Shown in pieces: positions 7,028 to 14,528 of a DNA stretch of 21,936 nucleotides. The stretch is taken from contig FR884067.1 in the NCBI GenBank assembly GCA_000435975.1, positions 1 through 21,936 on the forward strand, read 5' to 3'. The stretch's first letter is position 1; the number at the start of each line of letters is the position of its first letter. The notes below the pieces were generated by a model that saw nothing but the letters and a program-made list of their open reading frames with translations, was not told where the DNA came from and made no database searches. This DNA comes from Oscillibacter sp. CAG:241. GTDB lineage: Bacteria > Bacillota > Clostridia > Oscillospirales > Oscillospiraceae. A program made the translations under genes and the position numbers.

Positions 7028-8275
7028 ATGAAAGGAAAGAGCAGCTATCTGAAATGGGGCCTGACGATTTTTCTCACCGTCTGCGCCATTCTGGTGTTCT
7101 ATGACACGTTTTATATGAACGGCACGCTGCAGCGGATGGTGTCGAAGCTGGCATCCATTCTGTCGCCGGTGCTGGTGGGCCTGGTGATGGCATATCTGCT
7201 GGCCCCCATCGTCAACTGGATCGAGCGGCTGATCCGCTCGGGCCTGGGCCGCATAAAGGGCCTGGAGGGAAAAACCATTCCTCACGCTGCCGGCTGGCTC
7301 CGGGCCGTCAGCATCCTGCTGACCTGGGCCATTGTTCTCCTGCTGCTGTATCTGATGTTCAGCGTGGTTATTCCCCAGCTGGTAGACAGCGTGGTGATGC
7401 TGATCAACAACGCCGAGACCTACTATGACAAGATCTACACCTGGATTGTGAACCTGCTGGACAAGAATCCCACGGTGGAGGACTGGGTCAACAAGAACCT
7501 GGATACTTATTATAAAAACCTGCTGGATATCCTCACCAACAAAATTCTCCCCGGGGCCCAGCAGATGCTCACCACCATCACCGGCGGCCTTATCTCCGGC
7601 ATCTGGGGCCTGGTGAGCTTCGCCATGGACTTTCTGGTGGGCATCATTGTATCTGTGTACATGCTGGCCATGAAGGAGCAGAGCCTGGCCCGCTGCTGTA
7701 AGCTGCTGTACGGCGTGTGCAAGGAGGACCACGCCCGCTGGATCGCCCGGGCTGTCCGCCGGGCCGACGGCATTTTCAGCGGCTTCGTCCGGGGCAAGCT
7801 GCTGGACTCTCTCATCATCGGCATTTTGTGTCTCATTGGCTGCACCCTGCTGAAAATGCCCTATGCCCCCCTGGTCAGTCTCATCGTGGGCGTCACCAAC
7901 GTGATCCCCTTCTTCGGCCCCTTTATGGGCGCGGTGCCCAGCGCCTTCCTGATCCTGCTGGTCAGCCCCAAAAAGTGCCTGTTTTTCGTGATTTTCGTTA
8001 TCGCCCTCCAGCAGTTTGATGGCAACATCCTGGGTCCGAAGATCCTGGGCAACGCCACGGGCATCTCCAGCTTCTGGGTGGTGGTGGCCATTCTGGTGGG
8101 CGGCGGCTTCGGCGGCGTCCTGGGCATGTTCCTGGGCGTGCCGGTGTTTGCCTGCATCCAGGTGCTGGTGAAACACCTGGTGGATCAGCGTCTGCGCCGC
8201 CGCAATATGCCCACGGAGGCTTATCACTATGTGAACCGCGATCAGCCCCCAGAGCCTCCGGCCCCGTCGGCGTGA
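7028..8275 (+). CDS. AI-2E family transporter (PF01594-type permease)
   Basis: A 415-residue polytopic membrane protein of the AI-2 exporter superfamily, in which members are linked to quorum-signal export or Na+/H+ antiport. Hydrophobic segments occur near residues 10-30, 36-60, 95-125, about 185-225, 245-275, 280-315, 320-345 and 350-385, consistent with the eight-helix family fold. Family-like stretches include NVIPFFGPFMGAVPSAFLILL, QFDGNILGPKILG and the glycine-rich GGGFGGVLGMFLGVPVFA. The C-terminal tail is hydrophilic and proline-rich. AAAAGGAGAG precedes the ATG. It forms a single-gene unit ended by the hairpins at 8314-8381. The substrate is unknown; the family name does not prove AI-2 transport. 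Confidence 0.9.
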   Translation: MKGKSSYLKWGLTIFLTVCAILVFYDTFYMNGTLQRMVSKLASILSPVLVGLVMAYLLAPIVNWIERLIRSGLGRIKGLEGKTIPHAAGWLRAVSILLTWAIVLLLLYLMFSVVIPQLVDSVVMLINNAETYYDKIYTWIVNLLDKNPTVEDWVNKNLDTYYKNLLDILTNKILPGAQQMLTTITGGLISGIWGLVSFAMDFLVGIIVSVYMLAMKEQSLARCCKLLYGVCKEDHARWIARAVRRADGIFSGFVRGKLLDSLIIGILCLIGCTLLKMPYAPLVSLIVGVTNVIPFFGPFMGAVPSAFLILLVSPKKCLFFVIFVIALQQFDGNILGPKILGNATGISSFWVVVAILVGGGFGGVLGMFLGVPVFACIQVLVKHLVDQRLRRRNMPTEAYHYVNRDQPPEPPAPSA

Positions 8276-8313
8276 AGTGGAAGCGTATCTGAGCACAGGG
8301 TATGAATAACGCA

Positions 8314-8340
8314 TCCCCGCAGGCTTTTTGCCTGCGGGGA
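8314..8340. other. Perfect hairpin after the permease gene
   Basis: TCCCCGCAGGC pairs with its exact complement across a T5 loop (8314-8340). It has no T tract after it on either strand, so by itself it is a poor terminator. It may protect the 3' end or act together with the terminator that follows 8 nt later. Confidence 0.7.
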
Positions 8341-8348
8341 CAGCCTGT

Positions 8349-8381
8349 AAAAAAGAGAAGGCCCCGGCCTTCTCTTTTTTT
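8349..8381. terminator. Bidirectional terminator between the permease and ABC operon
   Basis: AAAAAGAGAAGGCC pairs with GGCCTTCTCTTTTT in a long stem flanked by A and T runs on both sides. It serves the plus-strand permease and the minus-strand ABC operon, whose last stop codon is at 8385-8387. Confidence 0.9.
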
Positions 8382-8384
8382 GCG

Positions 8385-9056
8385 TTATTTTTCTTTCTGC
8401 CGCCGCTGCAGCAGGCCGTCGCTGATGCGGTACACCACATCGGCCCGGTCCATTACCGTCAGATCGTGGGTCACCACGATGACGCAGCGGTTTTCCTCGT
8501 GGGCCAGCCGCAGCAGCAGATCAATGATGTTGTCGCTGTTCTCGCTGTCCAGGTTGCCGGTGGGCTCGTCCGCCAGCAGCAGCCGCCGGTCCATGGTCAG
8601 GCCCCGGGCGATGGCCACCCGCTGCTGCTCGCCGCCGCTGATGTGGGTGGGATACCGGTCCAGCAGCTCGTCCGGCAGGGACACCCGCCGGGCCAGCTCC
8701 CGGGCCTGGCGCTCCGCCTCCTGAGCCTCCACGCGGCACAGCTCCATGGGGTACTCGATGTTCTCCAGGGCCGTCAGCAGCGGGAACAGGGCGAAATCCT
8801 GATAGATCACCGCAGCCTTCCGGCGGCGGTACTCGTCCAGGTCCATGTCGCCGGTGGAGGTGCCCTCAAACAGCACCTGGCCGCTGTCCGGCAGGTCCAG
8901 CCCCGCCATCAGGCTCAGCAGCGTGCTCTTGCCCGCGCCGGATTTGCCCACCAGGGCGTACAGCGTGCCGCATTCAAAGGTGCAGTTCATGCCCCGCAGC
9001 ACCGGCTTTTCCGCACTGTAGCTATAGCAGACATCTTTCAGTTCCAGAATGGACAT
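8385..9056 (-). CDS. ABC transporter ATP-binding protein (MacB/LolD type)
   Basis: A 223-residue ATPase partner of the FtsX-type permease encoded just upstream. Walker A is GKSGAGKS (37-44), the Q-loop glutamine is Gln86, the signature is ISGGEQQR (139-146), Walker B is LLLADEPTGNLD (159-170) and the switch histidine is His197. DEPTGNLD is typical of the LolD/MacB/FtsE branch, which drives mechanotransmission rather than classical solute import. A TTG three codons upstream is in frame but sits directly against the GGGAGG. The ATG at 9056 has correct spacing and starts 1 nt after the permease stop, so the two genes are translationally coupled. Last gene of the blaI operon. Confidence 0.93.
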   Translation of the reverse strand: MSILELKDVCYSYSAEKPVLRGMNCTFECGTLYALVGKSGAGKSTLLSLMAGLDLPDSGQVLFEGTSTGDMDLDEYRRRKAAVIYQDFALFPLLTALENIEYPMELCRVEAQEAERQARELARRVSLPDELLDRYPTHISGGEQQRVAIARGLTMDRRLLLADEPTGNLDSENSDNIIDLLLRLAHEENRCVIVVTHDLTVMDRADVVYRISDGLLQRRQKEK

Positions 9057-9057
9057 A

Positions 9058-12000
9058 TCATTCAACCTCCCTGCGGTTTTTCAGAATATGGCGGCTGTTG
9101 GCCCTGCGCAGAGCCACATGGGCTCCCAGCAGCCACAGCACGGCGAAGGCTGCAGTAAGGCCCAGGCCCAGGGCGGTGCCCCAGCCCAGAGCCAGGCACA
9201 GGCCCGCCCCCAGCACGGCCCCCAGGGCCGCCAGCATCAGCTGCTCCCAATACAGGCTCCAATAGGCGGTGCGGCTGTCCGCGCCTACGCTGCGCATGGT
9301 GCGCAGCTCCTTCCGCCGGGACTGCACCTGTAGGAACGCGATCAGGTATGCCAGGCCCAGGGCGATGGCGTACACCACCGGGAACAGGTGCTGCATGTAC
9401 CACAGGCGCTGGGCGGCGGCCCGCTCCGTGTTCAGGTATGCCGCGTCGTTGATGATGACGAAGTTCCGGACGGCCCGGAGCTTGCCCACGGCGGACAGCT
9501 CCATGTCGTACAGGGCCTGCTTCACCGCCGTCAGATCTGTGCAGTCAGCGATTTTAAACGTGGCGCCGCTGATGGACTTGGCCAGGTAGACGCCGCCCAG
9601 GGTGCAGAGCTCCAGATCCTCGTCGTATGCATAGGGGTAGCGCAGCATGCTCAGGTTCGTGTAGATATTGTTGGCCCGGCCCGCCTGGGCATAAGCGCCC
9701 ACCACACGGAGGCCTATCTGGTTTCTGCTGTAGCTGTAAGCGCTCGAGCACCGAACCTCCAGCCAGATCCAGTCGCCCAGCCGGATGCCGTACTGGTCCA
9801 TCATGTCCGTAGAGATGACGCACCGATTCTCTGCCGTTTCCGGGTCCAACGACGCATCCCAATCCATCTGGAAGCAGCTGGAATCGTAACCCTCCAGCCA
9901 CTGGGTCTCGATGGACGCGCTGTACATAAACTCCGGCGCACCCTCCAGCCGGTCGATAAACACCAGGTCCGGCCCGGAGGACAGATTCGCCATATACCGT
10001 TCGCTCTCAAAGGTGGTGGTGGGCTGGGGCGGCAGGCCGGGTCCGGCCACCAGTTCGCTGCCCCGGTACACTCCCGCGAAATAGTAGGGCGTAGCCGTCA
10101 GCCTTGTCAGCTCACTGACGCCGGACAGCTGGCCGATCTGGTCCAGCACCTGCTCATTCAGCACCAGGCCGGTGGTATACTTGCCGCTGATGTCCGTCAT
10201 ATTGCCCCGGACAGAGCTGTTTGCCCGCAGGTCCCGCAGCTGTCCGTCATAGCGGATAACGATACCCGACAGCTGGCAGAACAGGACGGCCGCGCACACG
10301 CCTGCCAGCACCGGCACCAGGGAGCGGAAGCCGCCCCGCAGCACCGACAGCCGCGCATAGGTCCGGGGACCGCCCCGCAGGGGACGGGACGGCGTACCCT
10401 GGGCGGCGCGGCTCTCCCGGCGGCGCTTTTTGTGCCGCCGCTCCAGGCTGACCACACTGAACACCAGGCAGGACAGAAGCGCCAGCGCCAGGGTCCCCAG
10501 GGCGATGACGGCCAGAGCTCCCCAGCCGGGGGCCGCCAGATACTCTGTGGCGGAGCGATGCATGGCCAGGGCGGTGTTGCTGTAATACAGGTCCAGGGAC
10601 GTGGCGCCGTCCAGCACCACCTCCAGCAGCTTCAGCACCCCCAGGCACACGAAGCGGCTGAGGATCAGGCCCAGTCCCGCCGCCGGCAGGGCCACCGTTC
10701 CGGCGCAAAACAGGAAATAGGTATGTACGTTCCGCCGGGCAGCGCCCACCCGGATCATGGTGCGGCCAATGCCCCGCTGACGGTATACCAGCAGATAGCC
10801 GAACAGCACCAGAAAGCCCAGTCCCGCCGCCAGACATACGCCCGCGATGATCTGCACCAGCCGCAGCATGTCCTCCAGCGCCTGGGACACGGCGGCATAG
10901 CCCTGGTCATACACGGTGACGCGGATGGAGGACGGCAGATCCTTTTCCAGACGCTCGATGTACTCCTGGGCCAGGTCGTTTTTCAGCTGCAGCTGCCCCA
11001 GCGTGAAGGAGCAGTGGTTCTGCTGCATATCGATATCGTTCCGGACGGGGATATAGACCATGGTCTCGTATTCTTCATTGGCGGAGAAAATACCGCTGAC
11101 GGTATAGGTATCCTCTGCGTCGAAGCCCTCCCCGGCCCAATAGCTGTAGGGGATCAGGGTATTCTTCCGCACCGCCAGGGACAGGGGCAGACTGTCCCCC
11201 ACGGACAGGCCCAGATCCTTGGCCACCGCCTGAGAGATCAGGCAGCCCTTGCCGCCTGCGGTATAGTATGCGCCCTCTGCCAGGGTCAGATCCCCCTGCT
11301 GAAAGGGCAGCAGGTCCGCCGGCCGGTCCGTGGCCTGCACCGTCAGGGAGTGGGTCGTGACCTGATAGGTCTGGGCCACCTTTTCGATGCCCGTGGAGCC
11401 GTCCAGCCTGGGCGGCGTGCCGTCGGGCTGGGTGACGTCCAGCACATCGGTGACGCCGGTGTCTACCCCGTCCAGCTCATACTGCCCCATGGACAGCTGC
11501 ATGTATGATGCACCCATCAGGCTGGACTCGGCATAGGAGCCGTGGAGCAGATAGTAGTGCCCGGGGACCCAGATGCTGTCTGCCGGAGGCACATAGTCCT
11601 GGCCGGGAATATCCATGCTGGCCTCCCCCGGGATCTCCAGCAGTACCGGCGAGCCGTCCACCATGCGCTGGCCGGTATACAGCATGCGGCTGATGATGGC
11701 GTCATAGAGCGGAAGCACCCGGTCATAAGCGGGACGAGGAGTTTCCTCCACTATGTTCCCGTTTTCATCGATGGTCCAGCCGGAGCCATCCTCCGCCGGG
11801 ACGTGAAGTGTGACCAGCTCCCGCACCTTCACCATGGCCACAAACCGGTCCTTCAGCAGGAGACGGTTGGTCAGCATGCCCAGGTCCGGAGTATAGCCCA
11901 GGGCCATGCGGGTGGGCTCCCAGGCCACCAGGGCCGGATCCTCCCGGTCCAGCTTTTCCTCAAATTCCGCCAGGACCTCCCCGGCGTCCGCCACCACCTT

Positions 12001-12207
12001 GGTGGTGCTGGGATAGCCCGGGCCCAGATACTCCACCAGCCCAATGGTGGAGTAATTCTCCCGGCACTGGCGCAGGGTGCGCTGCAGGGCGAAGCTCAGC
12101 CCCAGGGATGTGCCCAGCAGCGTCACCAGCAGCGTCATCAGCAGCAGAAATGCCACCGACCGTTTGGGGGTCCGCAGGGCGTTTCTGATACCGTGTCTGG
12201 CAAACAT
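9058..12207 (-). CDS. ABC transporter permease with duplicated FtsX/MacB units
   Basis: A 1049-residue membrane protein. Helices appear near 17-40, 450-476, 498-525, 563-588, 629-650, 940-960, 985-1005 and 1008-1030. That is two copies of a MacB/LolC-like unit (one helix, a large external domain, three helices), with external domains of about 410 and 290 residues and a basic cytoplasmic linker near 590-600. FtsX-like stretches after the ectodomains read YRQRGIGRTMIRVGA and QSRRKELRTMRSVGA. One polypeptide may therefore form the whole two-fold permease. AGGAGGG precedes the ATG. The gene lies 30 nt after the BlaR1-like gene and 1 nt before its ATPase. Roles in peptide-antibiotic resistance or envelope-lipoprotein handling are possible; the substrate is unknown. 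Confidence 0.9.
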   Translation of the reverse strand: MFARHGIRNALRTPKRSVAFLLLMTLLVTLLGTSLGLSFALQRTLRQCRENYSTIGLVEYLGPGYPSTTKVVADAGEVLAEFEEKLDREDPALVAWEPTRMALGYTPDLGMLTNRLLLKDRFVAMVKVRELVTLHVPAEDGSGWTIDENGNIVEETPRPAYDRVLPLYDAIISRMLYTGQRMVDGSPVLLEIPGEASMDIPGQDYVPPADSIWVPGHYYLLHGSYAESSLMGASYMQLSMGQYELDGVDTGVTDVLDVTQPDGTPPRLDGSTGIEKVAQTYQVTTHSLTVQATDRPADLLPFQQGDLTLAEGAYYTAGGKGCLISQAVAKDLGLSVGDSLPLSLAVRKNTLIPYSYWAGEGFDAEDTYTVSGIFSANEEYETMVYIPVRNDIDMQQNHCSFTLGQLQLKNDLAQEYIERLEKDLPSSIRVTVYDQGYAAVSQALEDMLRLVQIIAGVCLAAGLGFLVLFGYLLVYRQRGIGRTMIRVGAARRNVHTYFLFCAGTVALPAAGLGLILSRFVCLGVLKLLEVVLDGATSLDLYYSNTALAMHRSATEYLAAPGWGALAVIALGTLALALLSCLVFSVVSLERRHKKRRRESRAAQGTPSRPLRGGPRTYARLSVLRGGFRSLVPVLAGVCAAVLFCQLSGIVIRYDGQLRDLRANSSVRGNMTDISGKYTTGLVLNEQVLDQIGQLSGVSELTRLTATPYYFAGVYRGSELVAGPGLPPQPTTTFESERYMANLSSGPDLVFIDRLEGAPEFMYSASIETQWLEGYDSSCFQMDWDASLDPETAENRCVISTDMMDQYGIRLGDWIWLEVRCSSAYSYSRNQIGLRVVGAYAQAGRANNIYTNLSMLRYPYAYDEDLELCTLGGVYLAKSISGATFKIADCTDLTAVKQALYDMELSAVGKLRAVRNFVIINDAAYLNTERAAAQRLWYMQHLFPVVYAIALGLAYLIAFLQVQSRRKELRTMRSVGADSRTAYWSLYWEQLMLAALGAVLGAGLCLALGWGTALGLGLTAAFAVLWLLGAHVALRRANSRHILKNRREVE

Positions 12208-12237
12208 ATGTCCTTCCCTCCTTCGCTCTCTATGAAT

Positions 12238-13698
12238 TCAGTCTATACGGATGCTCCAGGATATGGCGTTTCTGCCGGAGTCGTCCGGCGCATCGTCCAG
12301 CAGCAGGGACTGGCCCACCCGCCGGAAGGTGGAGCTTTGACTCCCGTCGGCGCTGAGCACCGTCACGGAGGCCAGCGTATAGGGCTCATACGGGTTGTCC
12401 AGGGCCACCAGGTCATCGTAAGCCGGGTCTATGGGCGGGGCAGACGTTGAACTTACCGCCCGGAACCGCAGGTGAGGAACGTCCATCTCCTGATAGATGT
12501 CCCCCTCCTGGGGGTAGAAAATCTCCATATTGGCGATGTTCATACTGTATCTGGACAGAATTCTTTCCTTTTCCCAGTCCGTCATGCCGTCCAGCAGCTG
12601 CACCTGATAGCTGATCTGGCCGGTGGCCGGCTCCATAGAGGTGCTGATGATGACCACCGGATTGTCCACGCTGCGGCCCTGCTGCGCTTCCTTCTTCTGG
12701 ATCCGCTGAAAATAATCCACATAATCGTTGTTATGCGTCCGGGCCTTTTCCGCCGGAGCGTTCTCCGCAGTCTTGGGCTCCGTGAGGAACGTCACCGCCA
12801 GGGCGGCGCACAGCAGAACCGCCGCAGCCGACAGCCACACCGCCGGCCGGCGATAGCGCAGCACCGACTTCACCCGGGTCCGCACGCCTACCTCGCCAAA
12901 GGCCAGGGGGCACAGCACCAGTCTGCGCCGCCGGTTCAGGCTGCATTGCAGCAGGGCCTGGGAATAGGCGGCCCGGTCCTCCCGGGTCATATCCCGCACC
13001 ACCCGCTCGTCGCAGGCCAGCTCGATATCCCGGCACAGCAGCACATACGCTGCCCACAGCAGGGGGTTGAACCAGTACACGGCGATGAGCACATGGGCCA
13101 GGGGCTTCCACCAGTGGTCACGGCGCTTCAGATGGGCCCGCTCATGGCGCAGGACGCTCTCCAGCGTGGCGCCCGTCAGACCCGAAGGCAGGTAAATGCG
13201 GGGATGCAGGACCCCCAGGATAAAGGGCGAGGCGATATCGTCGCAGATATACACCCCCTTGGCCACGGAGACGGACGCCGCCACCTGCCGCCGCAGCCGC
13301 AGCCAGCTGAAAGCCGCCCATCCCAGCAGCACTGCCATTCCCGCCAGCCAGACATAAGCCAGGGGCATCAGGGACACTCCGGGCCGGTCCGCTTCACCCG
13401 TTCGGAAAGCGTAAACATCCTGCACTCCGGTTTCCATCAGGATGATGACCGGCTCCCGGTCCAGGCCGGTCAGCTGGTCGCCGTACTGGACCAGCTCCCC
13501 GCTCTGGGGCCGGAGACTCAGTCCGCTCTCCGGCAGCACCGGGCACAAAAGGCATGCCGCCACCAGGCCCCACAGCAGGCAATGGGCCCATTTGGGCATG
13601 CGCCGCCGCGTCAGGGCCCGAACGGCCAGTATCGCCAGCACCAGCACCCCGGCGGTGACGCTCATTCCCGCCAGCTTCAGGAATATCCGGCAGAGCAC
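12238..13698 (-). CDS. BlaR1/MecR1-type M56 membrane metalloprotease sensor
   Basis: A 486-residue signal transducer that, in its family, senses an external ligand and triggers removal of the BlaI repressor. Helices are near 10-28, 38-54, 110-133, 198-222 and 286-306. The cytoplasmic zinc protease has HERAH (185-189) and the third-ligand region ELACDE (Glu226). The external C-terminal domain (about 307-486) is roughly 180 residues with no recognisable SxxK/STFK, SxN or KTG set, unlike the penicillin-binding sensor of classical BlaR1. The GTG start follows AAGGAGG at 8 nt and lies 3 nt after the blaI stop, implying coupled translation. The ligand is unknown; cell-envelope stress or an antibiotic other than a beta-lactam is plausible. 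Confidence 0.88.
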   Translation of the reverse strand: MLCRIFLKLAGMSVTAGVLVLAILAVRALTRRRMPKWAHCLLWGLVAACLLCPVLPESGLSLRPQSGELVQYGDQLTGLDREPVIILMETGVQDVYAFRTGEADRPGVSLMPLAYVWLAGMAVLLGWAAFSWLRLRRQVAASVSVAKGVYICDDIASPFILGVLHPRIYLPSGLTGATLESVLRHERAHLKRRDHWWKPLAHVLIAVYWFNPLLWAAYVLLCRDIELACDERVVRDMTREDRAAYSQALLQCSLNRRRRLVLCPLAFGEVGVRTRVKSVLRYRRPAVWLSAAAVLLCAALAVTFLTEPKTAENAPAEKARTHNNDYVDYFQRIQKKEAQQGRSVDNPVVIISTSMEPATGQISYQVQLLDGMTDWEKERILSRYSMNIANMEIFYPQEGDIYQEMDVPHLRFRAVSSTSAPPIDPAYDDLVALDNPYEPYTLASVTVLSADGSQSSTFRRVGQSLLLDDAPDDSGRNAISWSIRID

Positions 13699-13701
13699 GG
13701 G

Positions 13702-14073
13702 TCATTCCTCCTTCCGGAATTTGCTGATCATCTCCTGGATCTCCTCCGCCTCCTGGGCGGACAGGGGCTTCTGTGCGGTAAAGGCCGCCACAAAGGCAGG
13801 CAGGGAGCCGTGGAACGCATTGTCCACAAACTGCTCGCTGCGGCGGGAGGCAAACTCCTCCCGGCTCATCACCGAGGACACCACCCCGTTCACATTCTGA
13901 AACAGCCCCTTCTCACACAGCTTGCGCAGCACCGTATAGGTGGTGGGCTTTTTCCACTGGAAAACCTGCTCGCACAGCTTCACCAGCTGGCCCGAGGGAA
14001 TGGGCTCGTTGTCCCACACCAGGTTGGCAAACCGCTCCTGCACCTCACCGATCTCCATCTCACGAACACGCAT
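13702..14073 (-). CDS. BlaI/MecI/CopY-family transcriptional repressor
   Basis: A 123-residue repressor of the BlaI (Penicillinase_R) family. The winged-helix DNA-binding part is about residues 5-75, with the typical WKKPTTYTVLRKLCEKGLF recognition region. The remainder is the dimerisation segment. AGGAGGG precedes the ATG at 8 nt. It is the first gene of the four-gene minus-strand operon (repressor, M56 sensor, permease, ATPase). A dyad operator sits between its promoter and its start, so it very likely represses its own operon and is inactivated through the adjacent M56 protease. No beta-lactamase gene is present in the window. Confidence 0.92.
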   Translation of the reverse strand: MRVREMEIGEVQERFANLVWDNEPIPSGQLVKLCEQVFQWKKPTTYTVLRKLCEKGLFQNVNGVVSSVMSREEFASRRSEQFVDNAFHGSLPAFVAAFTAQKPLSAQEAEEIQEMISKFRKEE

Positions 14074-14092
14074 AAAAATGACCCTCCTTGAA

Positions 14093-14113
14093 AAGTTTAT
14101 GGCTTGTAAACTT
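14093..14113 (-). promoter_or_regulatory. Candidate BlaI-type operator
   Basis: A perfect dyad AAGTTTA-N7-TAAACTT is centred near 14103, just downstream of the -10 at 14119-14124, so it would cover the transcription start. Position, symmetry and AT-rich arms fit a repressor site for the BlaI-like protein encoded next door. An isolated half site TTGTAAAC recurs at 14288-14295. Confidence 0.7.
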
Positions 14114-14118
14114 ATATC

Positions 14119-14147
14119 AGTCTATCATACGTCACCGGCTTTGTCAA
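14119..14147 (-). promoter_or_regulatory. Promoter of the blaI-type operon
   Basis: On the minus strand, a perfect TTGACA (14147-14142) and a weaker TAGACT (14124-14119) are spaced by 17 nt. The operator dyad follows immediately. Confidence 0.72.
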
Positions 14148-14190
14148 GTTAAAGCAAGAGAAATTCGATCTGCGCCATTTGTTTTCTCTG

Positions 14191-14219
14191 GAAGGACAAA
14201 TGTTGCGCATCTGTCCTTC
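14191..14219. repeat. Inverted repeat upstream of the citrate operon
   Basis: GAAGGACA (14191-14198) and its exact complement TGTCCTTC (14212-14219) flank a 13 nt spacer. Inside the spacer, ATG and CAT also pair around TTGCG after one mismatch. It could form a hairpin or be a protein-binding dyad. Confidence 0.75.
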
Positions 14220-14399
14220 GTATGGAAAATTTGTGCAATTTCCCTTGCCGCTTTTGCAGCTTGCAGGCATGGGTGTGTCCCGGATTTTTGTAAACCAGGC
14301 TGCAAGTTCTATTTTGACGAAACATTTTGCAAGCCCGCCCCCCACAGGCTCCATTTTTACCAAATGATTCGGTGTTTTCATGGGCTTAATGGAGAAAAT

Positions 14400-14419
14400 G
14401 CCGCCCCAGGCGGCTTTTT
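14400..14419 (+). terminator. Terminator-like hairpin upstream of the citrate operon
   Basis: GCCGCC (14400-14405) pairs with GGCGGC (14409-14414) around CCA and is followed by T5. It has intrinsic terminator form but no annotated gene ends before it, so it may end a short unidentified transcript from the preceding 250 nt. Confidence 0.6.
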
Positions 14420-14431
14420 GCGGAAAACCGA

Positions 14432-14460
14432 TTCACAACCCCGGGCCGGTGTGCTACATT
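14432..14460 (+). promoter_or_regulatory. Promoter of the hydratase-icd-cit operon
   Basis: TTCACA (14432-14437) and TACATT (14455-14460) are spaced by 17 nt, with a TG one base ahead of the -10 (extended -10). Transcription would start near 14467 and leave a leader of about 60 nt ending in TAGGAGGT before the first start codon. Confidence 0.7.
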
Positions 14461-14528
14461 TATCCTGGACCAAACAAAGAAGGACTCTGCGCCCGGCGCG
14501 GAGGCAATATGTAGGAGGTAAATCCATT

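Larger units (their letters stand above)
14148..14431. other. Gene-free, AT-richer intergenic stretch with repeats
   Basis: No convincing gene is seen here. The stretch is less G+C-rich than its surroundings. It holds an inverted repeat at 14191-14219 (GAAGGACA and its complement), an alternative pairing of CATTTGT with ACAAATG, and three copies of the TGCAAG motif. These are CTTGCAG at 14260-14266, CTGCAAG at 14300-14306 and TTGCAAG at 14327-14333. It ends in a terminator-like hairpin at 14400-14419. It may be a dispersed repeat, a small RNA or a control region for either flanking operon. The role is not known. Confidence 0.6.

Noticed and set aside
9057..9065. TTG start for the ABC ATPase
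   Set aside because: It touches the GGGAGG with no spacing; the ATG at 9056 is correctly spaced.
9388..11508. 706-residue frame opposite the ABC permease
   Set aside because: His/Gln/Gly-rich shadow of a G+C-rich gene with no domain or start signal; the permease strand has clear helices and motifs.
13394..13705. ATG frame starting at 13705 in front of the BlaR1-like gene
   Set aside because: It is closer to the ribosome binding site than ideal and gives a Pro/Gly/Ala-rich shadow, while the GTG at 13698 gives the M56 protein.
14179..14367. 62-residue plus-strand frame in the intergenic block
   Set aside because: No convincing start signal, and it translates across the inverted repeat; more likely repeat or RNA sequence.
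14112..14381. 89-residue minus-strand frame in the intergenic block
   Set aside because: It has no ribosome binding site, overlaps the blaI promoter and inverted repeats, and its composition looks non-coding.
14088..14528. 147-codon N-terminal extension of the hydratase
   Set aside because: It crosses the repeat block, a terminator-like hairpin and the promoter, and has no family similarity; the ATG at 14529 has TAGGAGGT in front.
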